A stretch of 64,000 nucleotides of DNA from Chrysemys picta bellii. Its lineage: Eukaryota; Chordata; Testudines; Emydidae. The notes under the pieces are model-generated. The model was not told where the DNA came from. It saw only the letters and a list, made by a program, of their open reading frames with translations, and made no database searches. Location of the stretch: positions 26,987,011 through 27,051,010 of the forward strand of contig NC_088796.1 in assembly GCF_011386835.1 (NCBI RefSeq), read 5' to 3'. Made by a program: the position numbers and the translations under genes. Below, one piece after another: positions 1-12,300 of the stretch; within the stretch, counting starts at the first letter, position 1; each line of letters begins with the position of its first letter.

Positions 1-247
1 TCAGACAACAGAATAAGAACCAGCTAGGACACAGAGAGTGGAAGTTCACTGAATTAGTGAATAAGTGATACATTAAAAATCTTTATTAATGAACTCTAGT
101 GGCACTGAAAGAGATAAAGGAAATATTCAGCAGTAAGGAGATTCTGCTTTCAGACTTTTTCTAATTTATCTAGCGAAGATTAGTACAAGTTAGTCATATT
201 TATTTTATCTTGTATTTCAAAGGATCTTAACAATAAAATGCACTTAC

Positions 248-349
248 GCAATTCTTTCATATATCCCGTTATATTCTGTAATAACTGATATCCACTGTGT
301 TTGCAGCCATATAGTGAAAAATTGTATCTCACACCAGGTTGAAACAGAG
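248..349 (-). CDS. LIFR: LIFR exon 14 of coding series, last exon inside the window
   Basis: Residues 680-713 plus one base. [14 protein letters not shown] and [15 protein letters not shown] match the FRPGIRYNFFLYGC and IGYIEEL segments of LIFR. The acceptor is TTCTGCAG|CT and the donor C|GTAAGT; phase 1 in, phase 1 out. The next exon should lie below position 1. I saw no further exon in 1-247. Confidence 0.93.
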
Positions 350-3300
350 CTGCAGAAGAATATCACTGGTAAGCAAAATCTTTTTAGCAAGAGTTATATT
401 TTAAGCTTTTACATGCATATTTTCATACAAAAACATTTAAAGTAACAGCACAAATAATTAGACCACCAATTCTAAACTGGGGATTCGTGGCCTTCTCGGG
501 GCCACAAACAGGTTTCAGAGGGTCTGCCAAGCCCCGCCACACTGCAGGGGCTGAAGCCCCACTGCCCTGGAGTCCTGCTGCCTGGGGCTGAAGCCGCAGA
601 ACAGCAAAGCCACAGGAAACAACTGTTTTTCTGCATATAAATGCCTGAGCAACTGAGCTTCCCGGGATCCCAGGCAATTGCCCTGCTTGTTACCAGCCCT
701 GGCTTTTATATGCAGGAGAACAGTTGTTGGGACACAGGTGGGCCTTGGAAAGAAAAAGGTTGAGAACCCCTGAATTAGACCATATGGTATTTACATATTA
801 ATATTTCCCCTATTTAATCTATACTGTATTTATACACAAAAGGTGTGCCATTACACACACAGTTCAGAGTCAGTAAATAATTTTGACCATTCAGAGCAAC
901 CTAGACAGTCTAAACAAATATCATTAAGAAAATATTGGAAGCAGTACAGATTGTTGCTTTCCATTATGAAATACACACTTGCAATGTTAACAGAAATGTT
1001 ATTTTTCCTTCAAAGCTGTCATGTTTCTTCTTTCCCCTCCCCAGATATAGTGGCTTATCAACTGATTTCTTCTTAGTTATTATAGCTACATCCATTACAG
1101 CACTGTTATTCAGGGTGACTATTCTCTTCAATAATGAGCTCAAGGCTTGAATCGAGTTTGTATAAAACATACGTTGTTCTTCTCTCTCTAAACAAGGGGG
1201 AAGATCCCAGGGAAAGAAAACCTGACCTATGAGGAAAGGTGAAAAAAACTGGGCATGTTTAGTCTTCAGAAAAGATGACTGAGTGGGGACCTGATAAGAA
1301 TCTTCACAATATATTAAAGGCTGTTATAAAGAGGATGAGGATCAATAGTTCTCCATTTCTGCTGAAGGCAGAATAAGACATAATGGCCTTAAATTGCAGC
1401 AAGAGAGATTTAGGTCAGATATTAGGAAAAACTTTCTATCTATAAGAGTAGTTAATCTCTGGAATAGGCTTCTAATGGAGCTTGTGGAATCCCATCACTG
1501 GAGGCTTTTAAGAACAGGTTGGACAAATACCTGTCAGGAATGGTCAAGGTTACTTGGTCCTGCTACAGCACAGGACTTTACTTCTCGAGGTCCCTTCCAG
1601 CCCTACATTTCTATTATTCCATCATTCTATAAGATGACAAAAGACTCAGTCCTACCAAGTGCTGCATGCCCTCGACACTTGGTGAAGTTGCAGGAGGCGC
1701 TGAGTAGTAGTCTTTGTGCAATCAAATGCTCAGACCTTGAGCCAACAATTTGATGCATGTGGGTAGATCCCTATGAGTGCTGGGAGCCTCCATGCTGTCA
1801 ACTGGGCTCCGGGCAGGTGCAGGGGTCTGACTACAAGAATCTCATTGTAGGGTTGAGGCTCTAGGTGACTGAGTCTTAAATGTTGGCTCTAGATGGGACC
1901 TTTATATTTAATTTATTATGTTCTAGTCTTTGTAATGTCCTCTTGGACAGCAGGAAATATGCCTCTTTTCCTGCTTATTTCTTTTTGCTCCCCACTATTC
2001 CCACCACACCTGCCTTTTATTTCTTAGCCTGCCTACCTGCATCTATATACCTGGAATGTGCCTTGCTCCAGGAAAAGTCAATTGTTTATTTATTGCAAGC
2101 CAACAGAGGAAGCTCTCACTTTCTCACACTCAAAAATCCAATGCATTTTCCCCTCACCCCCCTCGGTGTCTAGAGTGGTACATTTGGAATCTGGAAGATT
2201 TGCCCTGGATTTTAACAATTTTACAGAATGCTAAAGTTTGGGCTTCAGATACATTGCTTTTAGTAACTTCAAAACATTCTGGAAAGCGTAAAGAAAATAA
2301 TAGTTGAATCAAGAACTAAGAGATGGAGACCGCTGAGGAGAGTGAGAAGTTAACAAAAATATTAGTGCAAAGAAGGTATTTAAAAACAGTACCTTTTATC
2401 CTTTCTACTGATAATTTTCTGCATTCACTTACAAAGCCAGTATACCATGCAAACTTTGAATTGGAAAGCCTAATTTAAACAATGATTTTCTCTTACCAGA
2501 TTTGATCACAGCATCTGTTGCATTTGAAGGAAACATTTCCCAGTCCACCTTACAGGGTTCAGATCCAGATGAAATACAACATTTTAATGTGTAGCCGCAG
2601 GTCACGTTGGGGTCAGAAGGCCAAGAAATGTAAATTCCATTTCCTGTTGCAATTGCCAGCTCTGTTTTAACATTGTCTACAATAAAGACAGTATATATAA
2701 AACATTAGAGCTCACCCCTGTATCTTTAGCTCAAAGGGCTTTCTTGAAGCCTGAACTACAGTTCTTAGAAAACAGGTGCCATGAGAACATGCATACAATG
2801 TGTTCATGTTAGAAAAGAGGATCACACAACTGGCTCTGTGAAATTGGAGTAAATTATACTATACTTTTTGAAGTACTATAAATCAAGCTTAGAAGTCTAT
2901 AGTGAAGTCTGTAAGAGTAGTGCAGAAAGGAGAGAAAAAGTTCAGCAGATCCTCAGGTTTGGATACAAATCACCTTCTCTGGATAAGTTTCTATTGCAGG
3001 GGTTCTGGTTTAATTCAAATTGAAACTGATTTGGTAGAAGTCTCCAGCTACTAATTCCTTCCATCCATCCATCCCCAAAACACCAGGCTGTTGACTAGTT
3101 CCTATAGAGCCACCACCTATGGCCGCCATTCAGGTGGGTCCCAGTAAATCTTAAAGATCCCCTCCAGGAGCAACTAAAATACTTATATACTCCATCACAT
3201 CTTCAGAACCTCCTCAACTTTTCTTGAGTTTTTTTTAAATGTTCTTAGCCTTGATCCCTGTTTGCTTGGATCATCTCATTGTATTAAAACTGTCCAGTCT

Positions 3301-6300
3301 ATGCAAGACTGAATTTAAAGGGAAAGGCAAATCTCAGTAATTTAAAAAAAAAAAAAAAAGTTGCAAAGAGAAACACCTTAATTCCTCCCTGAGGTGCTAT
3401 GACTACTAATGGACAATGTAAATGCTGAGTGTTCTAGGAGAACGTATGCTGTGTGCTAGCAGAACAATTTTTTGGAAGAAAATATCATTGCTGAATTGCC
3501 ACTTAAGGAAATGTCAATTTCACCTCTTTTTGTATTCATTTCTCTCCATTTGATGTGACTATACGGGTAAATGTATAGACAGGGCAAATTCTTAAACTGT
3601 TTATATGACACTTGCATAGTATTTTATTTCTAGAATTTTGTTAATATGAAATTAATTTACTGACAATAGTATTCTCTCAGCAAAAAACAACACTGGATAT
3701 TGAAGAGCTGCACGTGCATGTTTTTGCTGCAATCTAGACTTCCGTTTCACTAGCAGCACAAATACTGCCATGACGGAGGCCAGAAAAGCACCCACATAGT
3801 AAGTTTGCTTACGTTGAAAGCTCACATTAAGTAGGATATGACGTAGGTTTTGCTTCCCTTTCAATTCTTTCAAGAAACCTGTCTCGAGCATCAGAAACGT
3901 TTCTCTCTTATTGATGTTATAAACATTTGCAGGCTGTACAGGATGCAGCCAGAAGTGACTGTATAGCAGCGTAATCCAGGTCAGTGGGTGAGTCATGTTT
4001 CAAATAATTCCTATGTCAACTCGGAAGACAATTCAGAATGAGTATATGTTGGGTAACACCAAAGGGAAATTCAGTCTTCCAAATGTTACCTTTCCAGTAC
4101 TATGCTATAATAATCACAGAGTTCCAGCCGTCACCCTCGGTCACAGGCTACAGAGCTGAATTATCTAGAGAGCCCGACATTCTGCAGAGTCAGCTACAGT
4201 TGTTGCTCATGATGTGGAGTTATTAAAGTGATGCCATTAATTTATCTATCCTGCCCAATTCCTTTTCCTTCACATATGCAGTGATAAATTAATAGGTAGC
4301 ATCGCTATAGAGGAGCTGAAGGCTATTTAGCCTGAGGACAAAACTCATTCTGGATAATGGGGGATCATGGTTACTGACATCCCAACTATAAATCTCAAAC
4401 AAAACACATTTCTGCCTAAAGAGACGTAATTTTATTTTCAGAACTTCAGACAGAAAGTGCACAACTGTGACGTCTATTACATGCCCACATGGGGTGTATG
4501 GGTCACATTATGTGCCCTAAAACAGGTCTCAGCATAGGGCTGATGGGCTAGGAAGCACAGCTTCTGCAGAGCTGCTAATCCCCGCTCCAGCACAGTTGGG
4601 TGAGAGCTAGCAGTGCCTTCACTCTGTCTTCCCAATGTGCCAGCCAACGCAGATGAATGGGAGTGGATGGGGAAGTAATCTGCACCAGGTATAGGGCTGG
4701 CAAAGATTCCTTCCCCCCTGGAGCAAGGGGGAACGGGGACCATGTTGTGACTTACGTGGTCTGTTCCTGTGCTATGTGCTGCCCTTTCCCCGGCATTTGC
4801 ACCAAAACCAATTTAGCCCAAAGCTTTTCCTTCACATCTAGGAGGGTAGTTCACCACCACGAAGGGCATTTTTAGATATCTTCAATGAGAGGCCTCAATA
4901 ACCCTAACTTACACCTTCAAGCCCCTGCTTTTGACACCAGATCATGATTCAGGCACATTATTGGTTAGCTCCATTAGTATTCTCACTTCACGTGATCAAC
5001 TACACATGCATTTAGTTGATGTTTGAGTCCCACAGAGTGGAAAAATGTTAAACAACTATGTAGCACTGAGGAGCTTCCACTGCAAGAAAACCCTATTTTG
5101 ATCCTCTTACATTTAATCATATTTATTTGAGTCAAAAAGATGACACTGAAATAAATAAAACCTCCTAAAAGCTGAAGATTTGTGCCAAAGATTTAACCTC
5201 TCCCTTGTTATTCCTGGGAAGACTCCAGAAAACTGCAACACAGCAACCTAGCCTGTAACTGCCGCCTTCCTTCTACATGACGAGTATAATTTGCTGGTGA
5301 GACACTGCACTTAAAACAAAGCAGTGACTGCAGATTGAAAAAAATCACTTGTTACTTGCACAGATCAGCTAAATTCTCTGAAAAACACAACCACCCAGCT
5401 GTTCCACAAGCTTTGAATGTTTTAAATCCTTGAATCAAGTACTCACCACTTGGAAGATCCATACTAGTTATCCTAGAAGGGGGAGATGAGCCAGCACGAT
5501 TTTTGGCTACAACACTGATTAAACAATCATTTCCCCCAAGCTTTATTTCAGTGCTGTTCAAGGGTACAGGGACTTCATGAGCCTTTAGCATTATCTCTCG
5601 CGAGTAACATGACACTTCATGGGATAGTATTATTCCATTTGCTTCAGAAAGAAGTAATGGCTATGCAACAAAACAAGCACAAATCACATTAAAAAACAAA
5701 ACTATCGTTAAAAATCAGGACACAGGATTACATGCATCTAATACTCAAAGTTGGGGTTACCAGGCAAAAAAGTCAGTAAAGCAAGAACGTTTTTAGGAGT
5801 TAACACATGAGCACTGAAGACAACTCTCAAAGGGACAAATTTAAGGAAGTTATTCTGTATGTGAAATCCTACTTAATTCCATATGCAGCTGTTTTTAGTA
5901 ATACTTTTTTTTTTTTAAAGCATAGTCCACATTTCTGGGATAATGATGTTTTCGTTTAAGACACTAATATTCTGAGTATGGGCACTATAAAATATTTAAG
6001 AACAACAATTAGATTTACTGGCTATACATTTTTCATACATTGAAAGTACATAAGAAAAGCAATGACCACACACACATGTACATACCTTCCAAAAGACTGT
6101 TAGAGTTTCTCCGACAGGACTTCTCTCTCGCCAGATATCCGGTCCTCTTGCAGGAGCTAAGAAAGGAGATTTTACAAGATAAGGTAACTTTGTTAAGCAT
6201 ATGGCTTACAAGTTCAATATTTTGACATAAAAGACAGTTCAATAAACTTACGGGCTTCCAAAGTTGTGAGCTTTTTTCCCTCACTCCATTCACTCCACCG

Positions 6301-9300
6301 CCAGAAATGCTCAGAAGCTGAACAGCGTACTCTGAATGTGTATGTGGCATATGGATGTAATGCGTCCACCCAAGCTCTGTAATTTGAGTTTTCTGCACCG
6401 GCCATTGAGACACTCTGCTGTTAAGAATTAATAGAATTCTATATGAAAACCTTTCCCCCATCCTGTATCATGCTAGTACCACTACCTGGAAAATGTTTTT
6501 AAAAAGTCAACTACAGTATTAAAGTTGTACAATCAGGCAACTGTGTGATTATTTAGGAAGAATCTGTTATACAAAGTCTAGTGGGATGTAGTCTCTTTTA
6601 GCGGGGGGCAATGGGGATGTATGATAAAAGCTTTCAAACCAGAATATGTCGGGAAATAAATGTAAATGAAAGAAAATATATAGGGAAAATATTTTACATA
6701 AAATCACTGTTCACCAGTGAAAGTTTTTTCAGGGGCCTATCATAAGAAGTTACACCTAGTATAGAAATTATAACACCAATAACTACTTTAAAACAGATGT
6801 GGATATATACTAAATTGTCAACATTTGACGCTGTATCCCATGTGATAATGGGAATAATCCTATACCACAAAGGAGAGTAATCACAATGCTAACAACACTC
6901 TCTGCTTTCCCAACCCTCTACCATTTGATTCCCAAAAGTATTGCACTCTCTGAACCACCAGAAAGGACTGGTGGTCCACTGACCATAATCTGAACACCCC
7001 TTTCTTTTGAGCCGGTTCCACAAGGCTATATATGACAGCTATTATCGCTGAACACTCTTTCTACATATGTATTAAATCCTAGCTCCACTGAAATCAATGG
7101 CAAAATCCCCACTGATTTCAATGGGACCAGGATTTCACCCAGGGTGCTCCTATGCTTCCAGTGATGGGCATGGTCTGAGAACCTGCCCAGACAAATAGCA
7201 TTCTTCCTTTGTAAAACGGTGCCTGCACAAAGCACACCCAAGAAAAACCGCTGGACCAACATCCATATCATTCAAATACAATATATACCAGTAACAGTAC
7301 TCATACGAAGTGCTCCTTTTTCCTTTGAAGGAAAGCAAACATCATCATAATCATGTTTTAGTATAAACAGTCAATTGCATAGTATTGAGTTTAAAGCAGT
7401 TAAAACAGTGCATAATAGTGACACACACATGCATACTACAACAAATGTGTACAGTGACTTAGTGTCATGGCTGCTGTGAGAAATCCTGACCCTGGGAACA
7501 TTTCTTACTGAATCTACTTATAAATACACATCTATCCTGGCTGCCAAGAACTGGTCTCCAAAGTGAATTTTAGTCTGAAATTAGTTATTTTTTTTCTAAT
7601 CCAAATGACAAATAGAAAATGTCAAAAAGCCAGCAATTGAGCATATGGGTGGAAAAGCTTCTGCCACTATCACCAAAACATCTTGCAGTATTGATAACAA
7701 TTTCACAGCCATTCCTTGATTACACTATACCCTGTTCATCTGTTCATTTATACTCTAGCGCAGCATTTCTCAAATGTGGCCACTGTGGCTGCATGCAGTC
7801 ACCAGGGGCTTTTCGTGTGGCCACAGCCTCCTGGGTAGTGATGGGGTGAGGGTGGCAAAGCAGCGGCCCCTCCCCTGGGCCACCAGCAGGGGCTGGTCCC
7901 TGCCCCCTTCTGGAGCCACAAACACTGTAGGAGCAGGTGATCTGTGTTAGTTTGCCTTCCTGGGGCTTCATCCATCTGAAGGTGGGCTCCTTCCCCCAGC
8001 CACAGGGTTTCATGCTCTGGCCCCAGGCTCACCCCCCACCATCGCCCTAGCCTCTGCTACCTCCTCCAGCACCCCATCCAGACGCCCAATCGCCACTGCA
8101 CACACCCCCGCCTCCCTACCCACCTCCCCATCCAGGGCTTAATTTGTCCCCTAGCTTGCTGAGTAAGTCTGCTCCAAAAAGTAATATTAACAAATATACA
8201 AATATCGCTTTTCACAGAAGCAAACTTATAACTAGCAAGTCTAAAAAAACCCACCAAAAAAGCAAAACATGCAAAGCACCTTATTTGTGTTTCTATTCTG
8301 TTTAGGTCCAGTAAAGAATAGAGACAACTGTCGATGATTTTGTCTGCAAAAAAACTCTACAAAAGTACATTACAATGATTTGGACATGTATATATGCATA
8401 TTTGTTTTTCCTAAAGTTAATTAAGTATTTTAGGAAAAAAATGTCAGAGCAGCCACCAGCAAGAGTTGGTGGCCGCACTCTGAGGCAACCAAAACATTTC
8501 TTGTGAGAACCCCTGCTCTAGCGTCTGGAGAACAAAGTAACAAAGCTACATATTTTGTAAAGTTTCAGCCTGTATTTCAATAGCAGCCACCAAGGTCTGA
8601 ACTTACTCATGTCTAAATGTCATTTCTTTCCGCTCTCCCCTCAAACCCTCAAGCAACTTGTATGGTTTTTACTTGTGATACTTAACCTACTAGTACTTTT
8701 TAGCACATTTTATAATTTTAATACAAACGACTCAAAATCTCTCAAACCACAGAATGCAAATCAAGATTTTGGAGTGCACAGCTTAGTAGGGTGACCAGAT
8801 GTCCCGATTTTATAGGGACAGTCCCAATATTTGGGGCTTTTTCTAATATAGGTTCCTATTACCCCCCCACCCCCGTTCCGATTTTTCACAGTTGCTATAT
8901 GGTCACCCTACAGCTTAGAAAGACCAGGTCGACACAGCTTTGAAACACTAGCCCACCAAGCTATATTTAAACCCAGAGACTTCCCCCGTGTAGTTCATTT
9001 AAAAAACAAAAACAGAGACATTGCCATAAGAAGTGTTTTCAAGTGACTATAGCAGGCTTTGGATCAGGCTCCAGGATATGGTAAAAGCTCTTTATCCCTA
9101 ATACTTTCTGAGTTCTCAGGTGTTACACACTTACAGTAGATTTTATTTTTGTAACAGTAGCTTTAAGAGATGGTAATCTACAACCTTAAAAAGAGGCAGA
9201 TTAACAAAATGTCTGGTGCTGCCAGCACAACAGAGCAGCTTTGCAAGGGACCTTAAGAGTTTTTCTGGAGGCTGTAAAAATGTTAAATTAGGCTACACCT

Positions 9301-12300
9301 ATACTTGAACCTAGGGGGGCGATTCTCAGCTAGCATAGAGATGCTTGAGTTAATGGGCTAAAAATAGCAGTGTCAGGGGCTAACATGGGTGGCGGCTCGG
9401 GCTAGCTTCCAGCAAGTCCAAGCAGGAATGTTCTCAGGACAACTAGCCTGAGTAGGGTGACCAGATGTCCTGATTTTGGGGTTTTTTTCTTATATAGGCT
9501 CCTATTACCTCCCACCCCCTTCCCAATTTTTCACATTTGCTGTCTGGTCACCCTAAGCCTGAGCCATCGCATGTGCTACCCCAGCTACACTGCTATTTTT
9601 AGCAGGTTAGCTTGAGCAGGGCTTGTACAGGTATGTATATTTGAGCTCAGAATCACACCCCCAACTCTAGTGTAGCCCTAGCCTGAGAGGGACCTTTTAT
9701 GCGGCCACGTAGAAAAAAAAAAGTGACAGAACTCAGGGTAACTGTACTGTGTGCATGGTCACTGAATCCCAATCAGCATCAAGTTCCAGGAAGTCTACCT
9801 CGCCCCTCCAACTTTCGCTGAAATTTTGAGAACATCAAACAGGTGCTTTTAGTTTTCTCTAAATGACAGATATAGAGGATTTCAGTAGGGATATCCTACT
9901 GACACACTCAGCTCATCTTGCTCAATGGGAAAATTCTTCCCCTCTCACAGTCTTTATATCATCCACAGATTGCAGTAGTGAGTTGCTGAAACAGCTGACA
10001 AACACATACACAGCAATTATTGAAAGCAAGAAGATTCCACTTACACCAACTGTAAAAGTGACTTTGAAACTGCAAGACTGGAATCTTAAAACAACTTCAA
10101 AGGACATTTTCAGAGTAGAAGAGTAGTGATAAAGTGTGCATGAGTGCTACCTACTTCCCAAATACTCAACCACTATAGTCTATCGCCTAAGAGTGGCAAT
10201 TTAATAAAGAAACATCTTCAGAAAAGCAATTTTGCAAACTTATGATAGAACTCAAATATTATGGCTAATTTTAATGCTTTGCAACTTCTCAAAACACTAC
10301 TTAGTTTTGCCTGTTATGACCTACCACTGCACTGTGAAAAGAACTGGAAGTAAACGTGACTAGAGCTTCTCTGTAAGCTTAGGAGCTAGACTTTTGACAT
10401 TTAGCACAGTTAGTATTCAATAAATAGTCAGTATAACCTATCAGTTTCTCTTTTACTAGTACAAAATTGTAAATAAATGAATTTCAATAAAACCAGAGGG
10501 ATAGCTCAGTGGTTTGAGCATTGGCCTGCTAAACCCAGGGTTGTGAGTTCAATCCTTGAGGGGGCCACTTGGGGATCTGGGGCAAAATCAGTACTTGGTC
10601 CTGCTAGTGAAGGCAGGGGGCTGGACTCGATGACCTGTCAAGGTCCCTTCCAGTTCTATGAAATGGGATAGATCCATTAATAAAACCATTGACATTTCAG
10701 CAGAGCAAAATTACATTAAAAATAATACTCACCAGTTGTTGTTCTGAATTACTGTTGTTAATTTCAATTTGACACAAAAGTCTGATTTGAATAAAGTTGC
10801 CAGGTATATACCAAGACAGATGGGCATTTGTTGAACTATTAGTGCTCACAGTGAATTTATCAGGAGTTTCCAGATGAACTGAAAATTAAATTTATAAAGA
10901 AAATCAACTTGGATTTCTTAAAGGTGATAAATAATAGCGTTATTATTATTTTTAGTTCTGTAAGAAAAATCTTACTTTTAAAATAGTCAAAAATAATCAA
11001 TAGAACAGAACATTCATTAGATTGGTAATTATTGTGACAGCTGGGTGTTGTTTTAAAAATCCAACGATATATATTAGTCTCTTGCTCTGAAGGCACACCA
11101 GCAAGCAGCTTTTGTCCATACTGGAAATTTGGCTGACACTCATGGGAATAGTTTTATTTTAGTCAGAAGCTGTAATTGGCATAATGGGCCGAGGAGTTAA
11201 AAGTAAATTACAGCGTAACCTTATTCCTGTTAACTGCTACTGATTTTAGTACAAAATAGCTACATTTTCAAAGATCACAGTGACTGTTTCACGAGATCAT
11301 ATCAGTATTTGATCAATCAGGAAATTAACCCAAAACACCCACAATTAATAATTGGAAAGTGGGGCAAAAATATAAAACTCCTATCCTACAAAACGTAGCA
11401 GGGCAACGTTACATAACACCTAGCTCCTTTCATTTCTTCACCTCTTTTGTCCTCCTTCTATCTTTGAATATTAGCCACAGATCCTCTGTGCCTCCTGTTG
11501 AGAAGATTCTCAGCCACCGGACTTGATGTTTTGGGGATATATATACACAATATATATGCAAACCCTGCACTCTGGTCACCTGACAGTTGCAGGGATGTAG
11601 GCGCTCTGTGTTTGAGAACTATCTGCACAGTAATAGTACCAATGATGGATAGAAAGATTGCATGCAGAAAGAAGAGAACTGAAATGGCAGAGGGGAAATG
11701 GCAAAGAACAGCATCTGTACAACAACCCTACATTTTACGTAGTTGAGACAATTCTATTTCAATATTACATGATATTTTGCAACTGCATTGCCAATTCAAA
11801 TTATGAAGTTGCTGTACATGGAAAAATGTATTAAAAATGCAAGTTCTATAATAAACATTTAAATGCAATTTTCTATTTATTATTTGCCATTACAGTTTTC
11901 CAGAGGAAAAGATGAACCTTGAAGTTGTTAGGACACAAAATGCACGCATGTGTTATGGAGGCACAGAAGGTCAGTGCCACATTTTATTGCTACTTTGTAA
12001 AGACCTGATCCTGTTAAGACATATGCATGGGTTTAACATCATGCACCATGAGCAGACACATTGAAGTCACCGTGTCACTCTCAATGCAGAAAGTTAAGGC
12101 CGCCACGGCCACGCATAAGACTTTGCAGGATTGGGTCCTAATAATGTTGCAAATTTAGTTATTAGAATTGACTGGAATATTATGTGCCATGTAAATGATA
12201 GATATTTAGCTAGTTCCTAGTGCATGCATAAGATTCCTCTCCTAACATGGGGCTAAGGGTGCCAGCTATATGGTTGCTGTGCAGAACTGTCATCTCACCA

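Larger units (their letters stand above)
350..2496. other. LIFR: LIFR intron between exons 14 and 13
   Basis: Intronic DNA. Apart from the hAT element (464-772) and the CR1 end (1225-1637), I see nothing recognisable in 773-1224 and 1638-2496; both are AT-rich with no conserved frame. Confidence 0.7.
6418..10732. other. LIFR: LIFR intron between exons 10 and 9
   Basis: 4.3 kb intron and one of the most repeat-rich in the gene: an ancient dispersed repeat (about 7078-7145), a hAT element (7761-8515), two copies of one small 8-bp-duplicating MITE (8787 and 9453), a larger MITE enclosing the second copy, and a tRNA-derived SINE at the donor side (10496-10678). 6418-7070 and 9680-10480 hold nothing I recognise. 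Confidence 0.7.

Noticed and set aside
10496..10570. tRNA gene
   Set aside because: The tRNA-like head is part of a SINE with a CR1 tail and target duplications; the acceptor stem cannot be completed.
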